Shown here in pieces: positions 1 to 8,319 of a stretch of DNA of 64,000 nt (positions are counted from its first letter, which is position 1; the number at the start of each line of letters is the position of its first letter). Location of the stretch: assembly GCF_025961315.1 (NCBI RefSeq), contig NZ_JAOQNK010000001.1, positions 2,418,001-2,482,000 of the forward strand, written 5' to 3'. Below the pieces are notes generated by a model, which was given only the letters and a program-made list of their open reading frames with translations, was not told the DNA's origin and made no database searches. The position numbers were made by a program, and so were the translations under genes. This DNA comes from Sphingobacterium kitahiroshimense. Its GTDB lineage: Bacteria > Bacteroidota > Bacteroidia > Sphingobacteriales > Sphingobacteriaceae.

Positions 1-806
1 CATATCTTATCTTAGCATCTTTATATTCTTGGGGCATTGCGTACCTAGAACTGGAATATCTAAAACTAGCTGAAAAAAGTTGGATTAAAAATATCACAAT
101 AGTTCATAGCTTACTTGGATTCGTACTCTCCCTTTTGCTTGTATTTAGAACTAATACTGCATACGACCGTTGGTGGGAAGCTAGAAAACAATGGGGTTCA
201 TTAACAAACATCAGTAGAAGTTTATCCTATAAAATGAATGCATTTCTGGAAAGCGATGATAAGGTAAACCGCAGCTTTTATAGGAAAGCAATTCCGCTTT
301 ATGCAGAAACACTCTATACCTTTCTTCGTTCGGACTACACCAAATTTATGCTTGATGAAGTGTCACATCCGGAATTAGAAAATCTGGATGATCAAAAACA
401 TGGTCCCAATCAGGTAGCATCATTAATTTTTAAAAAAACAAATTCCCTCTATAAAGAAGGAAAAATAACAGGAGATCAATTTCGAATCATCAACAATGAA
501 CTTGAATCTTTCACCAATGTATGTGGAGCATGTGAACGGATTAAAAACACACCAATACCGCTATCCTATAACGCATTCATAAAAAAGTTCATCATCCTTT
601 ATACAGCAACACTCCCCATCGGATACGTCTTTTCAATTGGTTATTTTGTCATTGCAGCAGTACCATTTATATTTTATGTACTAGCATCATTAGAATTAAT
701 TGGAGAATCCATTGAAGAACCTTTCGGAACGGATAGTGATGATTTACCGATTGACAAAATCGCACAGAACATCAAAAAACACTGTTATGAAATCTTACTT
801 CCATAG
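1..806 (+). CDS. Bestrophin-type chloride channel family protein, 5' end missing
   Basis: The reading frame is open from base 3 with no stop, so the gene enters from outside the window and about 267 residues are visible. The signature is the RTNTAYDRWWEARKQWG segment just after a hydrophobic helix, typical of bacterial bestrophin/UPF0187 (YneE) proteins; two further hydrophobic helices lie near the middle of the visible part, followed by IEEPFGTDSDDLP, the conserved cytosolic acidic segment. It should be an inner-membrane anion channel. A TTG at 135 could be taken as a start but lies inside the conserved domain, so it is not the true start. Confidence 0.85.
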   Translation, partial: YLILASLYSWGIAYLELEYLKLAEKSWIKNITIVHSLLGFVLSLLLVFRTNTAYDRWWEARKQWGSLTNISRSLSYKMNAFLESDDKVNRSFYRKAIPLYAETLYTFLRSDYTKFMLDEVSHPELENLDDQKHGPNQVASLIFKKTNSLYKEGKITGDQFRIINNELESFTNVCGACERIKNTPIPLSYNAFIKKFIILYTATLPIGYVFSIGYFVIAAVPFIFYVLASLELIGESIEEPFGTDSDDLPIDKIAQNIKKHCYEILLP

Positions 807-894
807 CCTTTAAAAGTAATTTAAGCCTTTTTTTTAACTAAAATATAGCTTAAAAAATTAATCTCCCTCATTTTCAATGGAGTAAAAAATAAGT

Positions 895-925
895 TTTGGC
901 GACTAAATGAATTTTTCTACTTTTG
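895..925 (+). promoter_or_regulatory. Promoter of tRNA-Ser
   Basis: TTTG at 895-898 and TACTTTTG at 918-925 are separated by 19 nt, the standard Bacteroidota -33/-7 arrangement. The tRNA begins 5 nt after the -7 box, so the transcript has almost no leader. Confidence 0.8.
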
Positions 926-929
926 TGGC

Positions 930-1017
930 GGAGAGCTGGCAGAGTGGTCGAATGCGGCAGTCTTGAAAACTGTTGACTGTCATAGGTCCGGGGGTTCGAA
1001 TCCCTCGCTCTCCGCCA
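930..1017 (+). tRNA. tRNA-Ser (anticodon UGA)
   Basis: The acceptor stem GGAGAGC pairs with GCTCTCC near the 3' end; the anticodon loop is CTTGAAA (TGA), a long variable arm follows (class II tRNA), and the T-loop is GTTCGAATC. The 3' CCA is encoded at 1015-1017. A terminator follows directly. The last 17 nt are repeated at 1143-1159. Confidence 0.95.
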
Positions 1018-1023
1018 AATAAC

Positions 1024-1048
1024 AAAGCCCAAAGCAATTTGGGCTTTT
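1024..1048 (+). terminator. Terminator of tRNA-Ser
   Basis: AAAGCCCAAA / TTTGGGCTTT stem with a GCAA loop and a short T tract, beginning 7 nt after the tRNA CCA. Confidence 0.8.
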
Positions 1049-1142
1049 GTCATTTATAGAACTTTATATACTTGCTTAACAAAGAAATGAGCAAAGCGAA
1101 TGTTTTATTGTAGTATATCCTCATTTGGAATCATGGGATAAA

Positions 1143-1159
1143 CCCTCGCTCTCCGCCAA
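1143..1159 (+). repeat. Duplicated tRNA-Ser 3' end (possible att or pseudo-tRNA remnant)
   Basis: CCCTCGCTCTCCGCCAA is identical to 1002-1018, the 3' end of tRNA-Ser including CCA. The following hairpin has the same GCAA loop and similar arms as the one after the intact tRNA, so tRNA end and terminator appear duplicated together. The 120 nt between the copies has no gene and only weak resemblance to the rest of the tRNA. This is either the scar of an integrated element or a decayed tandem tRNA. Confidence 0.75.
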
Positions 1160-1162
1160 TAA

Positions 1163-1190
1163 AAAAGCCCAACTGCAAAGTTGGGCTTTT
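1163..1190. terminator. Second terminator, after the tRNA-Ser 3' duplicate
   Basis: AAAAGCCCAACT / AGTTGGGCTTTT with a GCAA loop. It has T runs on both strands, so it can also end the convergent fatty-acid hydroxylase gene, whose stop is at 1206. Confidence 0.75.
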
Positions 1191-1205
1191 GTTGTTTTTT
1201 AAGTA

Positions 1206-1874
1206 TTATTTATCCATACTGATTCGTTCTGTTTTTTCTACTTTTTCATCCTCTTTTGGAAAGCCAGAGCGCATGATCTCATCCCACAAAGCTGAACTTA
1301 CACCGAATCCGTGTTCTGGATCAGAATAATGATGCAACATATGGTGTTGTTTAATTCGTTTAAAAATTCCACTCTTAAAGTTAGCATGATGCATTGCGTA
1401 GTGGCATTCGTCATAAATTAAATAACCAATCATAAAACCCGAAAAGAAAGACGCCAATATAATATCCGAACTAAAAAAGAAAGTAAACAAATAATAAACC
1501 AATGCTGCCAAAGGTATACTCGCAGATAATGGCATAACCAATCTTAATCTATCCTTTGGATAATCATGATGTACACCGTGAAAAATAAATGCTATTCTCT
1601 TACCCCACTTAGTTGTTGGATGATAATGAAAAACCCAACGGTGTAATGCATATTCGAATAAAGTCCAGAAAGCAAGTCCAAAGACAAAATACTGGATATA
1701 ACAAAGAATACTCATATCTCCAGGACCTAAAGCAGTCCATGAAAAGTAACCAATTATTGGTAAGTAAAATATTAAAGGAACACTCCAATGGACTTTTGTC
1801 AATGATTCTAAAAAATCACTTTTAAACATCCTTGAAGATTCAGTGGAATTTGAAACAAAATTACGCTTTGCCAT
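1206..1874 (-). CDS. Fatty acid hydroxylase / sterol desaturase superfamily protein (probable lipid fatty-acid 2-hydroxylase)
   Basis: A 222-residue membrane protein with the di-iron histidine clusters of the superfamily: HRWVFHYHP, HGVHHDYPKDRLR, HYAMHH and HHMLHHYSDPEHGFGVS. Four hydrophobic helices surround them. The arrangement resembles the fatty-acid 2-hydroxylase (FA2H/Scs7) branch that acts on sphingolipid acyl chains, which suits an organism with sphingolipids; the substrate is inferred. A TATTTTTG -7 box lies on the minus strand at 1916-1923. The gene converges on the tRNA-Ser terminators. Confidence 0.85.
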   Translation of the reverse strand: MAKRNFVSNSTESSRMFKSDFLESLTKVHWSVPLIFYLPIIGYFSWTALGPGDMSILCYIQYFVFGLAFWTLFEYALHRWVFHYHPTTKWGKRIAFIFHGVHHDYPKDRLRLVMPLSASIPLAALVYYLFTFFFSSDIILASFFSGFMIGYLIYDECHYAMHHANFKSGIFKRIKQHHMLHHYSDPEHGFGVSSALWDEIMRSGFPKEDEKVEKTERISMDK

Positions 1875-2042
1875 ACAATTAATTTATTAATAAAATTGCT
1901 ACAGATTATCTTTTGCAAAAATAATAATTATAAAAAAATATATAAAACACCATTCATCAAGTTAAAGTCACATTACTGACTTTTTAAACATAAAAGTTAA
2001 ACCTATAAAAATATCTATAAAAGAAATCTAATTTAAAAATCA

Positions 2043-2540
2043 TTATTTCATCAATTCTTTCAATTCATCTTCACTAAAAGAGTTTGCACCTTTGATATAT
2101 TTATATATAATTTCTTTTACATCCCGATGCTGAAGACTATATAGGTGGTCAATTATATAAGATTTATCTTTTTTGATATCATTGCTGTAATTTAAAATAG
2201 AAGGTGCATGAGTTTGAACACTCCACCTGATAAAACGAAGTTCAACATTACTAGGTTCTTCCCTAATTAAGGTCTCTAATAAATTTTTACCTTTATTAAA
2301 TTGACCAAGTTTCCGGAATGGATTACCCATATGTTTAGCAAAAACCATTTCATAAACAGCTAAATAACCTCTATCAGTCGTTTCTTTCGCTTTAGCCCGT
2401 AGTAAATTCAGATTATTTTCACAAATACTTTCATCTTTCACTGCTAAAGAATACTCTTTACGAATTTTAAGAAGATTCAATTCTTGTGCTGAAGCATGAG
2501 AACCGATCATTAAAAAAAATAAAAGAATCTTAATTGTCAT
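2043..2540 (-). CDS. Secreted hypothetical protein
   Basis: A 165-residue protein with a signal peptide (MTIKILLFFLMIGSHASAQE, probable cleavage after ASA). The mature part is helical and TPR-like: it holds the segments FNKGKNLLETLIREEPSNVE and LRFIRWSVQTHAPSI, the kind seen in small periplasmic proteins of the phylum. I do not recognise a named family. It stands alone, with about 170 nt downstream before the hydroxylase start. Confidence 0.6.
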   Translation of the reverse strand: MTIKILLFFLMIGSHASAQELNLLKIRKEYSLAVKDESICENNLNLLRAKAKETTDRGYLAVYEMVFAKHMGNPFRKLGQFNKGKNLLETLIREEPSNVELRFIRWSVQTHAPSILNYSNDIKKDKSYIIDHLYSLQHRDVKEIIYKYIKGANSFSEDELKELMK

Positions 2541-2979
2541 AAATAAAAGGTTTTAAAATTAAATGTGTCAGTTTATTCTTGCTCTCTTAAAATTACTCAA
2601 AAAAAGTGCTAAATCTTAAAAAATTATCAGATATAATTCTCATTGGTTAATAGGTTGAAAATACAACGTCAGTAAACGACTACAAATAAAACTAATGAAA
2701 CCAAAATTGATTAGGAAAACCAATCTAATTACGAGTTTTGCATCATGAAATTACAATTAATACAAACTCCCTCTTGGTTTAAAGTAACTGGTTCGATAAT
2801 ATTAGGAATACTGCTGGGTTGCTTTATTGGGGAGATTCTTTTTTCTTTTTATCAATTGTTGACGTAAAAAGCAAAAAAAAGAATTTCATAACGAATAAAA
2901 ATTTTCTAACAAAGCTTTCATTACTAACTGTTTTTCAGTATATTTAGATTACCGATTATAAATAAAAAACAGCTGAAGT
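2541..2979. other. Intergenic stretch containing one possible small ORF
   Basis: About 440 nt of AT-rich DNA between two hypothetical genes. Apart from the 40-codon ORF at 2745-2867 I see no RNA gene, hairpin terminator or repeat. Confidence 0.5.
2745..2867 (+). CDS. Possible small membrane protein, 40 residues
   Basis: ATG to TAA gives a 40-residue peptide with one continuous hydrophobic helix containing GILLGCFIGEILFSFY, preceded by a short polar head (MKLQLIQTPSWFK). It fits a single-pass small membrane protein. There is no clear ribosome site or -7 box, so expression is uncertain. Confidence 0.4.
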   Translation: MKLQLIQTPSWFKVTGSIILGILLGCFIGEILFSFYQLLT

Positions 2980-3354
2980 ATGGAAGCAACTTTAGAATAT
3001 GAAATTTGGGACAGCATTGTTAACAGTGCAAAAACAAGGTTTGATTACAAACATATTTTATCTTTATTCAAAGAAACTGATAGTGAAATCATCGATAAAT
3101 TTCTATTTCATGTTTTAGTTGCATTCGCATGTGGCGAAGATCATGCAACGATTTCAACAAACCTTTTTAATGAATTACAACAAATTGGTTTTGATTGTAA
3201 CGAACAACAAATTGACGGGTTTATTGCTGACAAACACGAAACTTTCAGTATTGAAATATATGCCACCTATATTGCTTTTTCACTTTTAGAAGATGGTGAA
3301 GATCCTGCAATAATTTCCGCAACAATTCAAGATCTACTGAAGAAGCCAGAGTAA
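2980..3354 (+). CDS. Hypothetical protein, 124 residues
   Basis: An acidic, mainly helical soluble protein with no signal peptide or membrane segment. It has an even spread of DxEIIDKFLFHVLVAF-type amphipathic helices. The start ATG is the first in frame and the codon use matches its neighbours. I do not recognise a family and the neighbours give no functional clue. Confidence 0.55.
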   Translation: MEATLEYEIWDSIVNSAKTRFDYKHILSLFKETDSEIIDKFLFHVLVAFACGEDHATISTNLFNELQQIGFDCNEQQIDGFIADKHETFSIEIYATYIAFSLLEDGEDPAIISATIQDLLKKPE

Positions 3355-3390
3355 GAAATAATATTTTTTTTCGATTATACGTATAAGTCC

Positions 3391-3420
3391 TTTGCAAATT
3401 TCACCTATTCACTATCTTCG
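3391..3420 (+). promoter_or_regulatory. Promoter deciding the start of the acyltransferase gene
   Basis: TTTG at 3391-3394 and TATCTTCG at 3413-3420 are 18 nt apart. The upstream in-frame TTG at 3392 is therefore part of the -33 box and cannot be the translation start. Confidence 0.6.
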
Positions 3421-3430
3421 CAAAAAAAAG

Positions 3431-4438
3431 ATGCTAGAAAGGGACAATTCACTGGATATTATACGTAGTGTAGGTTTATTGTGCATTATTCTCGCACATG
3501 TAAACCCACCCTTTACAATTTTTCAAATCAGAAACTTTGATGTTCCTTTAATGGTATTTATCTCAGGATATTTATTTGGGAACAAAAATCAAACCTTTAA
3601 ATCCATAACCGATTTTACAACCTATCTATGGAAACGCTTTTTCCGTCTTGTTGTACCCGTATGGATTTTCTTATCGATATTTTACATCATTCAGTACTTT
3701 TTCCCCTTATCCTTTAAGATCAATTACACACAGTTTCCAGATATTATGATTTCGAGCTATCTGCTATTAGATGGCTTTGGCTATGTTTGGATTATACGCA
3801 TCTTTTTAATGATTGCCATCCTAGGGCCATTGTTCAGTAAAGTCATTAAAAATAAATGGCAATTACTGATTTATTATGCCATTTATGAAATGGTCGTTCA
3901 GTTTTCAACTGATTTATTTCAACCAGGCGTACAAAAATACTTCAATCAATTTGGCACCTATAGCTTAGGTTTTCTCATTTTCTTCATGCTAGGAGCACAA
4001 TACCGAAATTATGATGTAAGAACTAAAACACTATTATTTATCATAAGTGCTTTGATAAGTATTGGAGGCTTGATATATTTTAAATTCCACCTGGGAATAC
4101 CATTTGATATTGGAGCATTGAAATATCCACCACATTCGTTTTATATTTTTTATGCAGTAAGTATTTTCTCACTTATATTTTGTATAAAACCAACTATTCA
4201 AAAATTAAACAAACCTATTTTAAATTTCATAGGCTCTTCAACAATTTGGATTTATCTATGGCATATATTATTTCTATTCTTGATCAATTTAGAAAACTGG
4301 TATTTAAATTGGATAGCTATTCTCACACTATCCATTATAGCAACATTTCTACAACAACAACTCATTAACAAAGCAATAAATCACTTTAAAATTCCCGCTA
4401 AGCAAGCAAAACAAATACGAATTATTTTTTGTTCCTAG
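3431..4438 (+). CDS. Acyltransferase family 3 membrane protein (OatA/WecH-like)
   Basis: A 335-residue polytopic protein. The N-terminus NSLDIIRSVGLLCIILAHV carries the conserved D-x-x-R helix and catalytic-type histidine of acyltransferase-3 proteins, and about ten hydrophobic helices follow, including one with LWHILFLFLI near the end. These enzymes O- or N-acylate surface glycans at the inner membrane; the acceptor cannot be told here. I start at the ATG at 3431, since the longer TTG form overlaps the promoter. No glycan genes lie next to it. Confidence 0.8.
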   Translation: MLERDNSLDIIRSVGLLCIILAHVNPPFTIFQIRNFDVPLMVFISGYLFGNKNQTFKSITDFTTYLWKRFFRLVVPVWIFLSIFYIIQYFFPLSFKINYTQFPDIMISSYLLLDGFGYVWIIRIFLMIAILGPLFSKVIKNKWQLLIYYAIYEMVVQFSTDLFQPGVQKYFNQFGTYSLGFLIFFMLGAQYRNYDVRTKTLLFIISALISIGGLIYFKFHLGIPFDIGALKYPPHSFYIFYAVSIFSLIFCIKPTIQKLNKPILNFIGSSTIWIYLWHILFLFLINLENWYLNWIAILTLSIIATFLQQQLINKAINHFKIPAKQAKQIRIIFCS

Positions 4439-4512
4439 TTTTTTAAGTTACAAATGACAAAACTTAACCAGGATAATATCATATTTTAATGTCAAAAATG
4501 TACCTTAGCACT

Positions 4513-5175
4513 ATGAGTAATTACGCAGTTATTTTTGATATGGATGGTGTTATTTGTCACACCAATCCCTATCACGCTAAAGCTTTTGAAGCATTTTTCA
4601 AAAAATACAATATTGAAAGTAGTGAAGAAGAATTTCAGGAGCATATGTATGGTAAACACAATAGCTATATCATGCAACATTTTTTCAAGAGAACAATAGC
4701 TCCTGATGAATTGATCAAGTTAGAGTTTGAGAAAGAAGAACTCTTTAGAATTATTTATAAAGATCAGATCACACCAATAGCAGGTTACTTAGAATTTTTA
4801 GAAGACCTCAAGAGAAATGATTTAAAAACTGGAGTGGCCACTTCTGCACCTAAAGAAAATATGGATTTAATCTTAGATGCACTTCATATCCGATCCAAAA
4901 TGGGTTCGATCTTATGTAGTGAAAATGTTAGTCATCATAAACCACATCCAGAAGTTTATCTAACGTCCGCTAATAATTTAGAGGTAGAGCCTATAAATTG
5001 CGTCGTTTTTGAAGATTCTTTTTCAGGAATTACAGCTGGTCTGAATGCGGGAATGACAGTAGTTGGCGTATTATCTACCCACACCAAAGATCAACTTCCA
5101 ACCTGTCATGCATACATCAATGACTACACGGAGATATCAACTTACAAGATTTTAGAATTACTAAAAAGGGCTTGA
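4513..5175 (+). CDS. HAD-superfamily hydrolase, beta-phosphoglucomutase/phosphatase type
   Basis: A 220-residue protein starting MSNYAVIFDMDGVICHTNPYH: the DxD nucleophile motif is followed by a helical cap (about residues 15-85). Motif II is ATSAP, then HHKPHPEVYL (motif III lysine) and VFEDSFSGI (motif IV acids). Substrates are likely sugar phosphates. ATGs at 4489 and 4498 are in frame, but a TACCTTAG -7 box lies at 4501-4508, downstream of them, so the ATG at 4513 is preferred and the mRNA would be almost leaderless. The stop sits inside its own terminator. Confidence 0.82.
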   Translation: MSNYAVIFDMDGVICHTNPYHAKAFEAFFKKYNIESSEEEFQEHMYGKHNSYIMQHFFKRTIAPDELIKLEFEKEELFRIIYKDQITPIAGYLEFLEDLKRNDLKTGVATSAPKENMDLILDALHIRSKMGSILCSENVSHHKPHPEVYLTSANNLEVEPINCVVFEDSFSGITAGLNAGMTVVGVLSTHTKDQLPTCHAYINDYTEISTYKILELLKRA

Positions 5176-5196
5176 TAAAATTATCAAGCCCTTTTT
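5168..5196. terminator. Bidirectional terminator between HAD gene and sigma-54 activator
   Basis: GGGCTTGATAA / TTATCAAGCCC arms with a 2-nt centre, a T run after it on the plus strand and an A run before it, so it can end both convergent genes. Confidence 0.85.
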
Positions 5197-5197
5197 T

Positions 5198-6613
5198 CTA
5201 ATCTCTTTTAAGACCGAATTTTTCGATCTTACTATATAAATGACTTCGCTGAATATCTAAATCATCAGCAGTTTTAGAAACATTCCACGTGTTTTTCTCT
5301 AATTTATATTTGATAAACTCCTTCTCTGCAAAATCCTTAAAATCTTGAAAAGAAGCAAAGTTATCTAGATCAACCTTTCCACCATTTTGAGTCGTATGGC
5401 TAGATCCATTATCCGTATGTGCATGAGAAGAAATAGCATTCACCGTGTTTGAAGGATTTGCAAATGCAATAACATCCCTATCCGTAATAGATTTATCACT
5501 TAAAATAATTAAGCGTTCAATCATGTTACGTAATTCGCGAATATTACCCGTCCAAGGAAGATTACTCAACTCTTTTAATGCAGCAGGTGTAATTTCTTTT
5601 ATTGGAACCCCATATTCATTACAAATTTCTTCACAAAAATTTTTCGATAATAAAGGAATATCATCCACACGTTCAGTCAATGAAGGTACGTGAATAAGAA
5701 TTACAGAAAGGCGATGGTATAAATCCATTCTAAAATTCCCTTCATCAATCTCTTTAAAGAGATTCTTATTCGTCGCTGCAACAACACGAACATTCACATC
5801 AATTTCCTTATCACCACCTACACGGGTTATCTTATGCTCTTGTAAAGCCCTTAACACCTTAGCTTGGGCAGAAAGGCTCATATCGCCTATTTCATCCAGA
5901 AAAAGTGTACCATTGGTAGCTAATTCAAATTTACCAAGACGTTGTTTAATAGCGGAAGTAAAAGATCCCTTTTCGTGACCAAATAATTCAGACTCAATTA
6001 ATTCCGATGGTATTGCTGCGCAGTTAACTTCAATTAAAGGACCTTCTGCACGATTAGATTTCTCATGCAACCAACGTGCAACAAGTTCTTTTCCGGCACC
6101 ATTTGCACCTGTAATAAGTACGCGAGCCTCCGTAGGTGCAACCCGATCAATTGTTTCTTTAATACGACTAATCGCTTCAGATTTACCTAAGATTTCTTTG
6201 GTTTTATAGCTCGTTACCTTTTTCTTTAAAACTTTAGTTTCAGTAACTAATGAGACCTTCTCTAAGCCATTCCTTACCGTGATAAGTAAACGATTTAAAT
6301 CAAGTGGCTTTTCTAAGAAATCAAAGGCACCTTTTTTAGCGGCTTCGACAGCAGTTTCTATCGTACCATGACCCGAAATCATAATAAAAGGAAGATCTGG
6401 ATTTGTTTTTTGGGCAGTTGCCAAAACCTCCATACCATCCATCTTATTCATTTTAATATCACAAAGAACAAGATCAATTTTTTCCTTCTTAATGATCTCT
6501 AAGGCCTCAATACCATTATCTACATCTAGTATATTATAATCTTCATACTCTAAGATGTCTCTTAGTGAATTTCTGATTGCCCGTTCGTCATCAATAATTA
6601 ATATTGTACTCAT
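5198..6613 (-). CDS. NtrC-family sigma-54-dependent response regulator
   Basis: A 471-residue protein with three domains. The receiver domain (residues 1-120) has phosphorylation site D52 in DLVLCDIKMNKMDG. The AAA+ domain (about 140-375) has Walker A ITGANGAGKE and a sigma-54 contact loop reading GSFTSA instead of GAFTGA. A Fis-type helix-turn-helix ends the protein (SKTADDLDIQRSHLYSKI). It would activate sigma-54 promoters when phosphorylated. No partner histidine kinase is adjacent, so it is an orphan here. The variant loop still has the aromatic-threonine pair. Confidence 0.93.
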   Translation of the reverse strand: MSTILIIDDERAIRNSLRDILEYEDYNILDVDNGIEALEIIKKEKIDLVLCDIKMNKMDGMEVLATAQKTNPDLPFIMISGHGTIETAVEAAKKGAFDFLEKPLDLNRLLITVRNGLEKVSLVTETKVLKKKVTSYKTKEILGKSEAISRIKETIDRVAPTEARVLITGANGAGKELVARWLHEKSNRAEGPLIEVNCAAIPSELIESELFGHEKGSFTSAIKQRLGKFELATNGTLFLDEIGDMSLSAQAKVLRALQEHKITRVGGDKEIDVNVRVVAATNKNLFKEIDEGNFRMDLYHRLSVILIHVPSLTERVDDIPLLSKNFCEEICNEYGVPIKEITPAALKELSNLPWTGNIRELRNMIERLIILSDKSITDRDVIAFANPSNTVNAISSHAHTDNGSSHTTQNGGKVDLDNFASFQDFKDFAEKEFIKYKLEKNTWNVSKTADDLDIQRSHLYSKIEKFGLKRD

Positions 6614-6669
6614 AAAAGTATTATTACTCTTCCTTAAAGGTTATCTAAATTATTGGTAATATAGTAAAA

Positions 6670-7050
6670 AAGAAGCAAACCTTATAAGCCGGGTTCTGTA
6701 AACCGAAAAAATCGGAGTTTCTACCATTTATCTAGGCTAGTCATCACTAACTAGCTCCATCAACCTACCCATTACGAATCTTAGCCTAAACTAAAAGAAG
6801 ACGAGCAGCCTTCGAATTTCGCAACCTATTTGGTCTTTCAACACACGAGGTTTACCGCAATGTATGTCGCCATACAAGACCGTGAGCTCTTACCTCACGT
6901 TTTCACCCTTACTCCGAAAAGCGGTATATTTTCTGTGGCACTTTCTGTCTGCTGTAACAGCATCCTTCCCGTTAGGAAGCGTGTTGCTCTGCGTTGCCCG
7001 GACTTTCCTCTCCTCCTCAAGGGAGCAGCGGTAGAACCAGTTTGCTTCTT
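6670..7050 (-). ncRNA. rnpB: RNase P RNA
   Basis: The catalytic RNA of RNase P, which trims tRNA 5' ends. On the minus strand the RNA starts GAAGCAAACTGGTTC and ends near AAGCCGGGTTC (plus-strand reading); the terminal P1 helix pairs GAAGCAAAC with GTTTGCTTC. The P4 strand GAGGAAAGTCCGGGC and its distal CCGGCTTATAAGG partner are present, as in bacterial type A RNAs. A T run follows P1 and serves as terminator. The open frame across 6830-7069 is a shadow. Confidence 0.93.
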
Positions 7051-7053
7051 CTG

Positions 7054-7061
7054 CAAAGGTA
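7054..7061 (-). promoter_or_regulatory. -7 promoter element of rnpB
   Basis: Minus-strand TACCTTTG is an exact match to the Bacteroidota -7 consensus, a few nt before the RNase P RNA 5' end. No clear TTTG is seen at the -33 position. Confidence 0.75.
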
Positions 7062-7116
7062 GGATTTAGATTGATAATTATTCCCTATAAATAAAGAAAA
7101 GAATGAAATTTTGAAT

Positions 7117-8310
7117 TTAAAGTGCTTGTGCTATAGCATAACCAGATGCCCAAGCCCACTGAAAATTATAGCCTCCCAACCAACCGGTGACATCAACAGC
7201 CTCTCCTCCAAAAAACAATCCCCTTACCCGCTTACTTTCTAGAGTCTTAGCATGCAGCTCTGCAGTAGAAACACCACCACGCATTACCTCTGCTTTATCG
7301 TACCCTTTATCTCCAGCAGCCTTGACTTTAAATTTATGAATAGTATCAATAATCAATTTTGCATCCGCTTTACTTAAAGATGCTATTTTAGTTTCTAAAG
7401 GAAGAAATTTACCCAGTGCCTCCACCATACGTTTAGTAAAGTAATCGTTCAAGATACTCGAAACCAAACGTTTTCCACCTTCATTACGTTCATCTTTGAT
7501 TATTTTATCCAATTGAAACCGAGGTAAAAGATCAATATAAAACTCTTCTCCAGCACGCCAATAAGATGAAATCTGTAGAATCGCAGGACCACTTAAGCCC
7601 CAATGCGTAAAAAGGATGTTCTCTTCAAAACTAATCTTATGATTATAAACTCTAGAAAAAACTGAATTACCAGCTAAAGAAGCATACCATTCAGCCTCCT
7701 TTCCTGTAATAGTTAGAGGTACTAAAGCAGGTGCGGTAGGGACAATTGCCATGTCAAATTTCTTAGCCGTACGAATAGCAAAATCAGAGGCTCCCAACTT
7801 CGCGACAGGTAAACCTCCGCTGGCCATAACAACTTTCTTTGTCGTTAACTGCTGAATGCCCTTTTCACTTTCCACTGTTAAGACAAAGTCATCCTCAAGC
7901 TTTTCTATAGCTTTAACAACCGTGTTTAATCTTATATCCTGATCCGTAGCAAATAAGATCTTAGTAAAAACGGCTACAACATCTTTAGCCTTATTCGAAG
8001 AAGGAAATAATTGTCCCAACGTTTTCTCCTCACCAAATATACCATGCGACTCAAAAAAACTCAATGTATCATCTACCGTCCATTGACTAAATGCAGATCT
8101 TAAAAAGTCTGCATTCTCAGACACAAAATTATCGATGTCAGTACCCAAATTGGTATAATTACACCTTCCTCCGCCCGAAATTAGAATCTTAGCTCCAACT
8201 TTATCATTTCGTTCAATCACTAAAGTTCGCTTACCTAATAATCCAGCTTGAGCAGCACACATGAGCCCACACGCCCCTCCCCCAACTATAATGGCATCAT
8301 ATTGCTTCAT
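7117..8310 (-). CDS. HI0933/YhiN family flavoprotein (NAD(P)/FAD-dependent oxidoreductase)
   Basis: A 397-residue protein. The N-terminus has the FAD Rossmann motif VGGGACGLMCA, then ERNDKVGAKILISGGGRCN, the diagnostic GGGRCNYTN block of the HI0933 family; the C-terminus has FFGGEAVDVTGWLGGYNFQWA, the second FAD-binding block. The physiological reaction of this widespread family is not settled. It is the last gene of a probable argS-oxidoreductase-flavoprotein operon, 9 nt after the Gfo gene. Confidence 0.9.
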   Translation of the reverse strand: MKQYDAIIVGGGACGLMCAAQAGLLGKRTLVIERNDKVGAKILISGGGRCNYTNLGTDIDNFVSENADFLRSAFSQWTVDDTLSFFESHGIFGEEKTLGQLFPSSNKAKDVVAVFTKILFATDQDIRLNTVVKAIEKLEDDFVLTVESEKGIQQLTTKKVVMASGGLPVAKLGASDFAIRTAKKFDMAIVPTAPALVPLTITGKEAEWYASLAGNSVFSRVYNHKISFEENILFTHWGLSGPAILQISSYWRAGEEFYIDLLPRFQLDKIIKDERNEGGKRLVSSILNDYFTKRMVEALGKFLPLETKIASLSKADAKLIIDTIHKFKVKAAGDKGYDKAEVMRGGVSTAELHAKTLESKRVRGLFFGGEAVDVTGWLGGYNFQWAWASGYAIAQAL

Positions 8311-8319
8311 ATTTATATA

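Noticed and set aside
6830..7069. 79-codon frame
   Set aside because: It lies within RNase P RNA on the opposite strand and has no protein likeness.
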